Assembly: GCF_022581195.2 (NCBI RefSeq)
Contig: NC_061474.1
Location: 1,860,001 to 1,924,000, forward strand
Direction: 5' to 3'
Origin: Helicoverpa zea
Lineage: Eukaryota; Arthropoda; Insecta; Lepidoptera; Noctuidae
DNA length: 64,000 bases
Positions 23,925 to 35,700 of this stretch are shown here, one piece after another. The notes under the pieces are model-generated. The model was given only the letters and a program-made list of their open reading frames with translations. It had not been told where the DNA came from and searched no databases. How positions within the stretch are numbered: position 1 is the first letter of the stretch; the number at the start of each line of letters is the position of its first letter. Position numbers and translations under genes: made by a program.

Positions 23925-24005
23925 AGTAAGTAGATCATACAGGCAGTCGAAGCTTGTTAAACGCTGGTACTCAGCTACATCATTGTTAGAAGCCCGGCCC
24001 TGCCC
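23925..24005 (+). mobile_element. SINE (family A), degenerate
   Basis: AGATCATACAGGCAGTCGAA, AAACGCTGGTACTCAGCTAC and a decayed 3' end AGAAGCCCGGCCCTGCCCCT. Confidence 0.5.
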
Positions 24006-24067
24006 CTACATAGGAAATGAGTAAGAAGGCTGTAACTAATGATAATATTCCACAAATGCATAGATCT

Positions 24068-24200
24068 TCTTACAACTTTGAAATTTACATCAAACGGTAC
24101 CCTAATATTGAAGTGCAGTTTATCATGCATCCAGTCAACGATGTACCCCTTGAACAAATGATAAATGACGCCGTTTTTCTACAGAATTCAGACGGCACGT
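24068..24200 (+). other. Exon-like open segment with consensus donor (unassigned)
   Basis: An open frame with reasonable codon use, including IEVQFIMHPVNDVPLEQMI, ends at GGCAC|GTGAGTC, a consensus 5' splice site. A possible acceptor is the AG at 24062-24063 (GCATAG). No domain or family is recognised. It has no cysteine, so it is not obviously part of the Kunitz exon 290 bp downstream. It could be an exon of that gene, of another plus-strand gene, or chance. Confidence 0.2.
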
Positions 24201-24485
24201 GAGTCAAGTACCTGTTTTATTCCTATCAACCTTGAAAACCACTGGACATCCAACCCAAACGTGATTTTAAACCACTTGAAATTCAGGCTGGTGAGTGGAA
24301 GAAACATGTTAAACTTCAAATATTTCAATTATGTAATAAATACTTGATTATGTATGTGTGGTTTGAATTGTCTTTGTAATGCTAGCGCTACACTGTAGGG
24401 CAAAGACGTAAGTAATGCAATATTGTGGGTCACTGGTTGTACACTTGTGTAGCCTTAGCATATTTATCTACTCTATCTAACAAAG

Positions 24486-24622
24486 CTGACGAAAATACGT
24501 ATGAGCAGGAATGCCATATTGACAATTACAATAGTATATGTAAGACTATGGGCAAATCCTACCAATTTGGGGAAGGCAATTGTCCACCGTGGAAGTTTTT
24601 CGGCTGTGACGACGATAGTAAT
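24486..24622 (+). CDS. Kunitz-type inhibitor domain exon (partial, fate uncertain)
   Basis: After a pyrimidine-rich tract and AG at 24484-24485, an exon in phase 1 encodes the first two thirds of a Kunitz (BPTI-like) domain. The cysteines at codons 24512, 24539, 24581 and 24605 give C1-x8-C2, C2-x13-C3 and C3-x7-C4. The C1-C2 and C3-C4 spacings are canonical; C2-C3 is two residues short. Around C3 and C4 it reads CPPWKFFGCDDDSN, matching the aromatic-x-aromatic-GC and the conserved Asn five residues after C4. The residue after C2 is Lys, the usual P1 residue of trypsin-directed inhibitors. C5 and C6 are absent: the frame runs on into a dispersed repeat (GACGTCCACTGCTGGAC) and stops at 24704. 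Either an intron begins near GAT-A|GTAATA or the gene is broken by the repeat. A possible signal-peptide exon (MQQQIVVIFITDCIYLHT, 23575-23628, phase-1 end) lies upstream but is speculative. Confidence 0.45.
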
Positions 24623-24635
24623 AGTTCACATGTCC

Positions 24636-24706
24636 ATATCGTCGTTTCAGCTGATAGACGTCCACTGCTGGACAAGGCTTCCCCAAGGATCTTTCCTTCA
24701 CTTTAA
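24636..24706 (-). repeat. RTE-related repeat family F fragment
   Basis: TTTCAGCTGATAGACGTCCA with CTGCTGGACAAGGCTTCCCC; same family as 25348-25512 and the fragment at 26213-26245. Confidence 0.5.
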
Positions 24707-25347
24707 GTTCCCTTCACAGTAGTTACTTACCTATTTCTAAAATTACATTTGACCATAGTCAGAAAAAAAATACTTAAAGATGCGGTGCAATGTGTCTTAA
24801 GACAGCAAAGAATGAGAGTCCAACTCAGCATGTGTCAGGTAGAATACTTGACGCTGGTATTCTACTGGACCCTGTAAAGACGTACGGTCATCTAGTCTAG
24901 TAGACTCAAACAGTGAATATTAAGGCGTTATAGTGCTTAGTGCTGGGGGCAAACGAGGCAAGTGTAACTGAATAGTATAAGTAATTTTTATTCCTAAGTT
25001 ACCACCAGTGAACGTATTATCTGACTCGTCATAATCATTGTGTATCACAGGATTACGATAAGCCGCATTCGGCCACTGTATTCAATAAATAGTATAGTAT
25101 ACTATCCACTAAGTAAATAAGTATAAGCCGTTTTGAAAAGCACGATAATGTAGTCATGCTTTATTTGTTGGGAGTTATAAATAATGCAATTCTTTTCTGC
25201 ATAATCAAAGTCATATATTGAAAGTAGGCTAGTTTTTTGCACTTTTTCACGTCAATATTACCCCCAAAACACCCCCCTTTCTCCACTTCCCAGTATTATG
25301 GCTGGAAAGGACAGTACCTATGTGAAAGTATGGCCTTACTCTCGAGA

Positions 25348-25512
25348 CATCATCATCATCTCAGCCATAGGACGTCCACTGCTGAACATAGGCCTCCCCC
25401 TTTGATCTCCACAGATACCTGTTGGAAGCGACCTGCATCCAGCGTCTTCCGGCGACCTTTATAAGGTCGTCTGTCCACCTCGTTGGTGGACGTCCTACGC
25501 TGCGCTCGAGAC
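25348..25512 (-). repeat. RTE-related repeat family F
   Basis: CATCATCATCATCTCAGCCA, AGGACGTCCACTGCTGAACA, TAGGCCTCCCCC, and CGTTGGTGGACGTCCTACGC. On the minus strand it ends in a GATGATGATG tail. The short reading frames on both strands are artefacts of this repeat. Confidence 0.65.
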
Positions 25513-25800
25513 ATGCGACAGACAAATGTAGCTGACGACAAGATATAAATAATTAAACAAATATGCGACAGCTACTACTTATTTACTTAATTTATCGTTA
25601 TCACAATAAAACTACCGTCCAAATCTATTTAAATACAAATACAAAGAGACAGAGTTTTTTTTTCATATTTGCACATTCTTTTTGGTACATCATTCATGTT
25701 TGTCTATGGCTTGGCTTGTCTTTGGCATGTTCTCATTCGTTGAACTTAGTTTGTCATGCCTTTGTTAAATAAACTTAGGTTAAACGTAAGTCAATATTTT

Positions 25801-25945
25801 CCGTCTTACCACAAAAACTTTTAAACGTCAGTTTATGCCTTGTCTAAAAAAATGACAAATTATGACGTTGACATATGGTTCATTTTGCAGCCAAAATTTT
25901 ATTAGACAAGTGTAAAACAGGGTTTAAAGTTTTTGTAGTAAGGCC
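25801..25945. mobile_element. MITE, about 145 bp
   Basis: Left end GTCTTACCACAAAAACTTTT with AAACG and CCTTGTCTAA; right end, reverse-complemented, CCTTACTACAAAAACTTTAA with ACCC and CTTGTCTAAT. The interior includes TATGACGTTGACATATGGTT. A common noctuid-type short inverted-repeat element. Confidence 0.7.
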
Positions 25946-27025
25946 CTTAATGTTCAATAGCACTAGACTTTTGTGTCAATAGTACGTACGTACGGAATAA
26001 TTATTGTCTGTATTTGACTTTTGGAGTTACAGTAAGCTTTATTTAGTTAAATTTATCTTTTCATTCATGTGATTTTCGGTAGTCAGCCCTCTACCATGCG
26101 TTAACCGTGTGTAGTTTTCGTGAAAGACATCTCTGTACACAAAAATTAACTATCATTCTAATGTGATTTTGTCATTTGTATCAAGTGAATATGATACAGC
26201 GATTTTTTTTTCGTGGTTTCAGCTGACAGACGTCTATTGCTGGTCCAATATCGCCCGCAAAGTACATCACTTAACTCGACTGTCTTAATTCAATCTCACC
26301 ATTTGCTTTGCTCACTTTTCTACAGTTGCTTAGTTACTTACGATTCGTTCCTTGAACTCTATCTTTACTTGTGTTGCTATTATCCTTATCAAATACTATT
26401 TTTTTCTATTATTTTCTCAAAGAACTGGATTTTATTTACCTGATCCAAAACGTTTAACCTTTGAGTGCATCAACCTTGCAATGTAACGTCCTAGAGTGTT
26501 CGAGTCATTACTCTTTGACCGTCCCTCGTAGAATCTGCGTAGGATTCGAAAAGTGCAATAATTTTAGAACGAAGTTCATTGCTCGCATCTAGGGTAGAAT
26601 GTTGTCATTAGGAAACAAACATCTCTAGTAGATACAAAGAAAGTGAGCAGAACAACCATAGAAAAATTCGACTTCCCCAAGGTGACATTCTGGGCCCTAC
26701 TTATTATTTTTTTTTTTTTTATAATGGTCTCGATGTTTAAGTCAGCTAAACGTTATTAAGTAGTTTTTTTTTTTAATAAGTAGTCAATGCATAGTATACA
26801 AAAATCAACGTATATTTGTTAGTTATAATGACAAAGTTAAACTTGTAAATGGTGACAAGCACAGGTTTATCTAAAGTGTTTATTACGCGGCCTACACTCC
26901 TGATTAATCCTTTAAATAGCAACTGTTTTAAAACCTGAATAAAAGGGGAAGTAGACATTACAGGGGGTCCTATATTAGTCAATTTAAAAAAACTGCTTTG
27001 CTGATGTTTTTAGTACTTATAATTT
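25946..27025. other. AT-rich non-coding stretch
   Basis: Holds a short family F fragment (26213-26245) and two long T runs (26705-26720, 26765-26775). No gene recognised. Confidence 0.4.
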
Positions 27026-27075
27026 CAAAGTCAAAGTATCTTTATTGTGTGTATAGGCATACTGGCATTTGTGTG
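27026..27075 (-). repeat. Probable non-LTR 3' tail
   Basis: TTTCAAAGTCAAAGTATCTT with TATTGTGTGTATAGGC; on the minus strand this ends in AAGATACTTTGACTTTGAAA, similar to the tail at 58905-58990. Confidence 0.45.
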
Positions 27076-27779
27076 TCATTCACTATATTTTAGCCTTGTT
27101 ACCCTGTTAATTATTTTAATATAAACAGACCCAGAAAGAATTCTTTCGTGATTCCCTCAAAAAGAATTTGACAGGTGGAACAGAATGAAGATTTGTCCGT
27201 GTGGTTGAAACGCGTCCTGAACAAGTAGCTTTAGTTGGGGTTGGGAGGGAGGCGCATAGAAGATTTTTTAATATTCTGTGTATTTGTGAGTTGGTGTGTA
27301 TCTTAAGACTTGAAAGAAACCTATTCGTAAAGTCTTCACAAAATTGTGATCACACTACAAGCCCCTTTATCCTGAAGTGTCTAACACGTGCGAAAATAAC
27401 TTCACAAATCCACGCACAGGTAAATCATAGTATTGTAATTCGTTCTTGGCACTTATAAAAATGTGTCACGATCAGGTGTAGGAAAATTACAAAATTACTA
27501 TTACGAGTGCCAGATAGGCTTGCGGTAGTGAAGTGGCCGATATGTGGAGTGCCTGATAATTGTAGGAGGAATTTTCATTACCTATGTCAGTTATAGGAAT
27601 TGGTTATGTGTCATTGGAGCGTTGGAGGCCGTTTTAAGGTACGCTGATTTTTTCTAAAAACTTGAGGTGCCCAGGGCTAAGAACCATCTGCGCTGTTCGA
27701 TCGATCCATTAAAGCAGCGCTTGGTATGATGACATGACGAGCTCTTCAGTGCTTTGGAAGACACTGGCTGTCGAACCTC
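27076..27779. other. Non-coding stretch
   Basis: A reading frame at 27201-27458 lacks an AUG context, domain or splice signals. I do not call it. Confidence 0.35.
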
Positions 27780-27960
27780 TTTGGCAGTCGTTACAGGTAG
27801 GAGCCAGAAGGTCTGACAACCAGTCTTATCAAGGTTGACCAGGTAGGTACCTGGAGGAGATCAGTTATGCAATAGCTCTATACAAAACACTGTTACTTAG
27901 CTGTATCACTAGTTAGACTGGAAGCCGACGCCAACATAGTTGGGAAAAAGATAGGCAGAT
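27780..27960 (+). mobile_element. SINE (family A) body, diverged
   Basis: TGGCAGTCGTTACAGGTAGG, GACAACCAGTCTTATCAAGG, TAGTTAGACTGGAAGCCGAC and AACATAGTTGGGAAAAAGAT. Confidence 0.7.
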
Positions 27961-29347
27961 TACAAATGTTTGTAGTTGGATGATGAGAAAACATAACTTC
28001 CAGTTTCATAAAGAAAAATACCTACTCTTAGGGCAAAATGCATTCCTATATTTACACAATTAATAGATTCATGTATCATCTTCAGAAATCATCGGCCAGC
28101 CTTGGAGTTTGACCAAGTCCCAGCCCATCTCCTAGGTAGATGGTTGAGTAAGAGTTTATCTTATCTAGTATTTACTGGTAACAGTGTCCTGACCCCGTGG
28201 TGGGCTCGATGAACTGTTCGTCATAATCTGCTGCTATTGATAAATATTGTTTTGTTAAGATGCTGCCACATTTGTGTGAATTTGTGTAATTATTTATCCG
28301 TTAATTCTTCTTCTCTTGGACGATGGTCAATTCTTAAAAATAAAATTCTATAGGCCATTATCTATAATAAGGAGAAACATTCCAAATCTAATAGGGATAT
28401 TAGGACACTTCGTAATTGCTGAAAATATCGTGGACTATAAATACTTAACTTTTTCCAACTACATAAGAATCTTTAGGAGGGCTGCATCCATAGGTAATTT
28501 TTATTATAAAATATAGCTGACGGTAAAAAAACCTCCGCCTTTTTAAAAGTCGGTTAAAATACATCAACCAATGCATGAAAACCCTTAACTACACATAGTT
28601 GACATACGTAGCACTTTAATAGCTAACTTCTTGACCTCTAAATGATATAATATATGCATAATATAACTTTTAATCACTCCATCTTATCTCACCGCCCTTC
28701 CCCTCGTGACGTAGAGGGTTAACAGGCGCAGTGCATCGGTATCGAAGACCCACGCATCAATAACGTGGGGGGGTTAACAAGCAAGGGGTTAGGCTATCAC
28801 TGACGATGACTGGTCGGTTTAGAAAGGAAAGTAAGTTTCTCGATTGCAAGATCCACTTTCTAAGTAAAAGGTTTGAAATACCTTATATTTTCCATTCAGG
28901 AGAAATGGACAGAATTGCACTAAGTGTCTTGTTTTGCTTATTTCGGATTATTACACGGGGGGATCTTGACTTTTGGAAATCTGAAGTAGCTTACCTACAT
29001 AATTGAAGCAGAATGCATTCATAAAACTTCGACATAAATATGCAGTGTGTGTGAATCAAATATGTGGTACATGTGATCCTCAACTACCTTAACTATATTA
29101 CTACAAAGGTTCAATTAAAATAGGTTTGATGTGGATGAATTAAAAAGTTTCCAAACCAAAAAGTTTCCACATCAAAATGAAACCGTACACAAATGACATC
29201 TGAAAACAACATCCAAGAAAAACATTACCAAACGTCAATATCGAAGTTCATTTTTGCATCAAACGCGAAGAGAAAAAGTTTCGCAAAATGCACATTAGCT
29301 ACAATAACATAAAATTATTCCGAGTCAACATACCCAACTTTATGTAA
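27961..29347. other. Non-coding stretch upstream of the coiled-coil ORF
   Basis: Includes ACCTCCGCCTTTTTAAAAGT with CGGTTAAAAT at 28530-28558 (a known-looking dispersed tail, also at 48510 and 58470) and a GC-richer patch at 28685-28800 containing two GGGTTAACA motifs. Promoter elements for the ORF at 29348 are not evident. Confidence 0.35.
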
Positions 29348-29710
29348 ATGGCTTGTCATACGAAGATTTCCAACAAAATGAAGGAGGAAGAGTTGGCTAT
29401 CAAGGGAGCCCATATTCTAGGCCCCAGTGTCGAGTCCAAGTTTGACGAACTGAAATATGAAGTTATTCATAAGATCGACAAGGAACTGACGGATTCGCAG
29501 AACGCAAGGGACTACATATGCCAGAAATATGACGAGCTTTGTAACAAAATACAGTATTTGACGGAGTTAGACGCCACCGTCACGGGGTTTAGAAGTGACG
29601 TGAAAGCTATTGAAAAGCAGATCACGGAACTATCCATGAGGGTCGATGATATTGAGAAGAAAGCTATTTGTAGGGAGTGCCCGTCTATTACTTCTTCTAA
29701 TATGTATTGA
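29348..29710 (+). CDS. Intronless 120-aa coiled-coil protein
   Basis: The frame starts at the first AUG after an in-frame TAA (TAAATGG, good initiation context) and runs 120 codons to TGA. Codon use is GC-balanced and unlike the AT-rich surround, which argues for real coding. The N-terminal 30 residues are basic then mixed. From about residue 30 to 108 the protein is highly charged with heptad-like hydrophobics (LTELDATVTGF, ITELSMRVDDIEKKA), so a long alpha-helical coiled coil is expected. A CREC motif sits near residue 112. No signal peptide or membrane segment. Size and architecture resemble small coiled-coil subunits of complexes such as BLOC-1, but I cannot assign a family. The lack of introns could mean a single-exon gene or a retrocopy. 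A poly(A) signal close downstream was not seen. Confidence 0.6.
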   Translation: MACHTKISNKMKEEELAIKGAHILGPSVESKFDELKYEVIHKIDKELTDSQNARDYICQKYDELCNKIQYLTELDATVTGFRSDVKAIEKQITELSMRVDDIEKKAICRECPSITSSNMY

Positions 29711-29861
29711 GTAATATATTGTTTTGGTCTTGATGTTTTGTTTTTATTGCGTTTTTACAACATCGTGTTGGCCTAGCCTTGTCTATGAAGTAAGAGTGTT
29801 TGGGTGTATTTTTGAGTCTGGCAAGTATTAATGCAACTTTACTAAGTTATATGTCTTCAAA

Positions 29862-30010
29862 GTATCTCTTGGACTAAGTAAAAGTGAAGGAAAACGTCTC
29901 TAGGAAACCTGGAGTTAAAAGTCTGAAATCACCAATCCACCTTGAGCACACGTGGTTATTAACAGTCATTCCTTCTCTGTATGAGAAGAGGCCTGTGCCC
30001 AGCAGTGTGA
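29862..30010 (+). repeat. Dispersed repeat family E
   Basis: GTGAAGGAAAACGTCTCTAG with GAAACCTGG, CACGTGGTTATTAACAGTCA and GAAGAGGCCTGTGCCCAGCA. Confidence 0.6.
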
Positions 30011-31729
30011 CTGTAAAAAGTTTATATCAAAAGTCTGATGCTACTATAATAATTTTATCGTAATAATTCAAATTGTTTTACAGTCATATAATATTAATTA
30101 TCTGAAGTGCGGCGACACCTAGGTGTAGCACTTAAGTACATATATATCATAAATACTTGCCTTCCTACGTATTCTTGGATAGTTTTGTATAATATGCAAT
30201 TTTTAATAAGTTTATTAAGTCGTACATACAGGTGTATGTAACTATGTAAGGGGATCTAAGGTAACTAATTTAACCATCTTCCAATGATCGTAGAGTCTCA
30301 AAAATTGGCAGCTGTATGTTATTCTGATAACAATACAATAATATGGTAGGTACTGTCGAACTGATCTGATGATGGAGCCGGAAGATATGAACTGGAACTT
30401 CATGATGGAACATCGTATCATAGCTGTGTTTGGACTTTTTATAAAAGTCCTGTAATAAACTTTGACCATGATTAGTGTGCGTAAAAGCGTGTTTTATAAA
30501 GTACCGAGTAATTTATTCTTGTGGTAAATGGAAAGTAAAAACAAGAAAATAACATCTTATTATTTATTAACCTAATTAATATTTAGTATTAACATAACAT
30601 TAACAACGATCACTGTATAAAAATACTTAAAAACAGACAATTGTATACTTTTGGCACATTTTCGTCTTAATTTTAAGTACCTAACAATATTTTGAGAACA
30701 TTTTCACTGAAGACTATATTTTCTTTTGCTATTTTGTTATTTCCAGGCATTTTCATTAAAGGTCTTATTTTTTTACTATTATTTAGTTTTTGGTTTATTT
30801 TGGAACGATAAAGCAAAATATGTCTTCAGTTTAAATGCTCTAAATTCAATTTAATTTTATAATTTGTTCATCTTATTTTGTATTTTAGGGAAACATTGCA
30901 TTTTATAAACCTATCTCATAAATTAATATAGTGTATTAACAAAAAAATGTAGTCAATAAATTAGGTTATTATTTACGTTATTCGTTTCAAAAAGGCATTT
31001 TATTAATTAAATAGCAACTAATTGACAAAAATGCCATAAATTACGTATTTATTATAATTATTATTTGATCGCTTTTAGCATTTTCATTATGAACACAGTC
31101 TCCCTCCCAAATGTATGAGTATTATCACAATATATTGGACTCATACACTCTCAAATAAACTTATATAATATAATTAATTAAATATTATTAAATTATTTAC
31201 TAAAGCAGATTTTGTATTTTGATACTTTTTCTCATGTCATACGGTTCAATTTTATTTGGCACTTAAATCTGGAAATTTTAAATATATTCAATGACAAAAA
31301 GTATCAAAATACATGAAAAGTCTAAAGAAACTATAAACTATTAGGCCAGCTAAGAGTCTAAAATTATTATTTGGCTAAACATTATTATTATTTAATTTAT
31401 AAAAAAATATCTACATTCACATAAATTCTTATTATAATCTAATTAATTTTAATCAATTTTTTTCAAAAATATATTCATCACAAGTTATTTGTTGTGTCCT
31501 ATTAAATATTGCAAAACTAACTTCGGTGGAACTAAAATTATTAAATTAACCATGATATATAAAAAGTAATGTATATTCACAACAAAAAAAAAACATTGAT
31601 ATAAAGCACAAAAATAATAATAAAAGATGATTAACAAAAAAAATATTATTTGTGAATTTTGTTCTAATTCGTTGTCATGTTATTATAACTAACTTATACA
31701 TATATCTCATTCTTTCAACTTTTATATAA
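30011..31729. other. Very AT-rich non-coding stretch downstream of the transporter
   Basis: No exon or repeat family was recognised. Part of it may be long 3' untranslated sequence of the minus-strand transporter, because several AATAAA-type signals occur on that strand. Confidence 0.4.
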
Positions 31730-31735
31730 TTTATT
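31730..31735 (-). terminator. Candidate poly(A) signal of the sugar transporter
   Basis: Canonical AATAAA on the minus strand about 310 nt after the stop codon. Variant ATTAAA signals lie closer, at 31934-31939 and 31888-31893. Which one is used cannot be told from sequence. Confidence 0.35.
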
Positions 31736-32045
31736 ATATTGAACTCGGCAGTACTCATCAATTTCCTACATTTTTTTATAAATATTGCCTAAATTCATAT
31801 AGTATCACAACAATAATTTAGGGGGCTTACTACCTTCATACAATTTTGGAAAAAATATTCTGACATAGTTAAGGGTATTTGAAATGGTTTAATAAAGATA
31901 TAAAGACATATGTAGCGTATCTCCTTTTAAAACTTTAATTTGAAGAACTTCCCCCTATATTGTTCAATTTAGATTACAAACGGTGGTCTATCTATTGAAA
32001 ATTCAACATATTCATGAGGAAATTAAGCCCCCATTCTTCCCCAAC

Positions 32046-32735
32046 TTACGCCTTCTTCCCCGCCAAAATAGCCTGAATCTGCGACACAGTCTTACCCTTA
32101 GTCTCCGGTATCAAGAAGAACACAAATACAGTACCAATGACCATGAAAACAGCGAAGAACCAGAAACAACTGTAAATACCTATCGCATCCTTCATGATAG
32201 GGAAACAGAGAGTTACCACAAACACCAGCATCCAGTTAACGATGACTGTGACTCCGGTAGCCGCTCCTCTAAATTCAACTGGGAACAACTCAGCCATCAT
32301 CATCCAGGGTATAGGACCGAAACCCATGGAGAAGGAGATGATGAAAAGGATTAAGCAGACTAAAGGAATCCAACCAACTGCAGATACATTGTAGGCGTCT
32401 TTTTGAAGCTTGAAGTAGATGCCTAAGATGATAAGGCAAATTCCCATAATGGTCGTGCTTTGAAGAAGAAGAATTCTCCTACCAGCCTTATCAACGAAGA
32501 CGGAAGAGAGATAGGTAGCAATGGTTTGCACGACTCCTACAATGATGGTAGCAATGACGGGGGGGATGTTGGATCCAGCGGATTGGAAGATGTTGTTGGT
32601 GTAGAAGATGACGGCGTTGATGCCGCTGAACTGCTGGAAGAACATGAGGCCGAGGCCGCAGATGAGCGCCATGCGGGACGCGCGGTTTGTTAACATGCTC
32701 AGCATGCCGGCGCGTTGACGAGCTGCCTCGTCCAC
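32046..32735 (-). CDS. Sugar transporter coding exon 6 (terminal)
   Basis: Acceptor TTCCAG|GTGGACG at 32737/32736; phase 0; residues 273-501. Encodes the end of the central loop and TM7-TM12, with QQFSGIN, VDKAGRR, GPIPW and PETKGKT. Stop TAA at 32048-32046. Its GTG first codon is internal Val, not a start. Confidence 0.95.
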   Translation of the reverse strand: MDEAARQRAGMLSMLTNRASRMALICGLGLMFFQQFSGINAVIFYTNNIFQSAGSNIPPVIATIIVGVVQTIATYLSSVFVDKAGRRILLLQSTTIMGICLIILGIYFKLQKDAYNVSAVGWIPLVCLILFIISFSMGFGPIPWMMMAELFPVEFRGAATGVTVIVNWMLVFVVTLCFPIMKDAIGIYSCFWFFAVFMVIGTVFVFFLIPETKGKTVSQIQAILAGKKA

Positions 32736-35700
32736 CTGGAAGATGATAACAATTTTGTTAGCATTAACATTCTTAGTTTAATAAAAGAAACAGTTCTTAA
32801 AAAGAATGAGAAAAAGATAATAGAGGCCCTGAGGTCTGCGGGATTTTTAGAAAGAGTTACCGCAGCCGGTACATAAAAGGCCTACGACGGAACACGACGG
32901 TTTTTAGTCAGTAGTCATCTGCCACAGAAATGAACGATGTGACGATACTTAAAGAGTAGTCCGTCTTGTTGATTAGGTAAAAAAAAAACCGTTTTAAAAC
33001 AACAGTGACCTATCATGCTTTCACCATATCAGTCAGTTGATTTATAAAGGAGTTGGATTTGTTTGTGAAAGCATTCATTTGGACACTGTTGATGTAAAAA
33101 ATCTTCACAAAAAAACCCTAGGAAAAATTGCTCAAACTACATTGCTAACTTCTCATAAAGGCGATGTAGAGTATAATCATATGTAGGTAGGGATATTATT
33201 ATGGAAAAACTTACATCTTTCTGCATGTCTTCGAGTTCAGCAGTGAGATCAGCATCAGGTCCTCTCAACCAGCGCAGAGACTTCTCCGCGTCACGGCGAC
33301 GGTTCTTGCCGAGAAGGTACTGAGGCGTTTCAGGCATCCACCTGGAATTTATAATCGTAAGTTAGAAATGTGAATAAAAACATCGTGTTCATAGTTATTG
33401 TGCTGGGGGAACTATTAAGGTACCTCGATAAAGTAGGTTATAAGTTGGAGGTAGGTTATAATGTCCTTTTATCATAAAACCAAGAAGGGTAAAAGTTTTT
33501 ATTATATAGGTATTTATTTGTAAAGTTATTTTTGATCGTCTATACAGTTTCATTTATCCGGTTAGACTGGAAGCCTGAAAAAAAAAAACTGAAAAAAAAG
33601 GCTTGGAGGATGATACAGTTTTATAACTCAAAAGCCATATACGGACAATTTTATTCTGATAATATTACATAAATGTATGGATAAATCCGAATATAATCAG
33701 CACATTTTATTTAAATAAATAAACAATGCGAAGGAAAATGCCGCCTCCATGAGTTACTTGTATTGTCTGTTATTTTAGTGAAACAATGCAGTGAACTCTG
33801 CGACTGCATTATCATAATTATCATAAATATTGCTTATTTAAATCGCGGTCTACATATTTATTTCAGTAGTTTACATATTTTGTACCCTTAAGTTACTTTA
33901 GTCATTATTCACAAAGCCAACAACCGCAGAATAAAGTTGACAGAGACCCTAGGACGGTGCCATAAATTCTTCTTTTTCTTCCTAGTAAAAACATAAAAGA
34001 AGTGGTAAAGAGCGAGCGCTTTGGGGTTTGGATGATTTACGCCCACTACGTCAAAAACTCACTATCAAGACTGACAGTCGCTCCATGTAAAACACTGTAT
34101 CTCAACTGCATCTGGTTAGACTGGAAGCCAACGCCAACATAGTTGGACAAAGACTAGACTGACGGACGTTAATAAATGACTCCTCATCTTTATCCAGGTG
34201 TACTCACCAGAACACAGCCACCAACAGCACAGGGAACACAGCAGATATGATAGACAGCGTCCGCCAATGCGTCCACCCACCCACCACGAAGGTGAACAGG
34301 ATACCCACAGTCAGAAACAGCTGGAAGAAAGCACCCAAAGACCCTCGGATGGAGGTCTCCGCTATCTCGCCTATGTACATGGGAGCCGCTACGCAGGCAC
34401 CACCTGGAAGAATAAGGAGGTTTCATTTGAGGACTGAAGAGGTAGACTTACACCCGAAATACTCCAACTATGCTCAACTTTAAGTCTTCTTTGTCTGTAA
34501 TTTCAGTAAGTGTGAAAGTAATACAAAGATGTTTGAGCAGAACTTAAAATTGAGTGACAGTTTAGGTTTCTTTCGTTATGATAGATTTATTTTTTGGGCC
34601 CTTTAGGTGCCTTTCAAGTCCTTCTCCTACTTATTAATAACTAGCTTCCACCAGTAGTTTCACCCGCGTTCCATGGAAACTCGATAGCGCAACCAGATAA
34701 AAAGAAGCTTCCATTTTTGGATAAACAGGCTATCAAGTACCATTTTTATCAAATCGATTCAGTAGTTCCTGCGATTTACGAGATCTACCAAACAAACTCT
34801 TAATTTTAACAATCTCAGGTACAGGTAGATAGGTATACAAGACCCCTTCCAACTATCAAGGATTCCTTTAACATAGACTTACCAGTAGCCAGTCCAGCGA
34901 AAAACCTCGCAGCGATCAGCATACCAGCTCCATTGGCGAAGATAGTCAGCAACCAGTTGAGTAGGAACGGTACTGACAACATGAGGACTGTCGGTCTTCT
35001 GCCCACCTTGTTGGCGAGCATACCCACGGGCAAAGCGCTGATGGCGGCTCCGATAGCCAGGATCGAGGAGACTAGGGAACCTGCAATGTGGTAACGACTT
35101 TTTAGCTTTGGTCGTCGGAATATTCTGTGTGTTTATTGAAGGATACGGTAAAAGAAGTATGTAGGTAATGGAAGATTTCATTTCAAAAGAATATGAGGTT
35201 TATTATCCTAAGTAAATAAACATGATGAGAAGTAAAAGTAAAGTTTTGTCGGTTAATTCGCAGAAAAGGCATAGTTTTAAATCTATTTAACATGCTATTA
35301 GCTTGGGCTGTATGTATGTTGGTATGTATGTAACGGAATCTTTGGGCACGATTTTTTTATCTATTTTATGATGACAATAAAGATATTTTGTATGATGTTC
35401 TATCAAGGTAGGTACGCATGAAACATTGATAGCATTAAAGTATATTTTGCATCACATTATAACATTAATGTCTTTGCAAATGATATATGCTTCAATAAGA
35501 AATCACATTTCATACTTCACCTAAGACCCATCACAATGTTAATGAATGCCATAAATTATTGTCTATTTTTACGACAAACGATGACGTGTAATCTTGAATA
35601 CACACCTCTGTAAATATTACGCAATCTGGGGGCCTGCCAGATAACGTCAGTTGAACGTGATAGTCAGAATCGCTGTCACTCCTCATCGATCCCCCAAATA

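Noticed and set aside
32194..32693. Plus-strand frames opposite the last transporter exon
   Set aside because: Shadows of the strongly coding minus strand.
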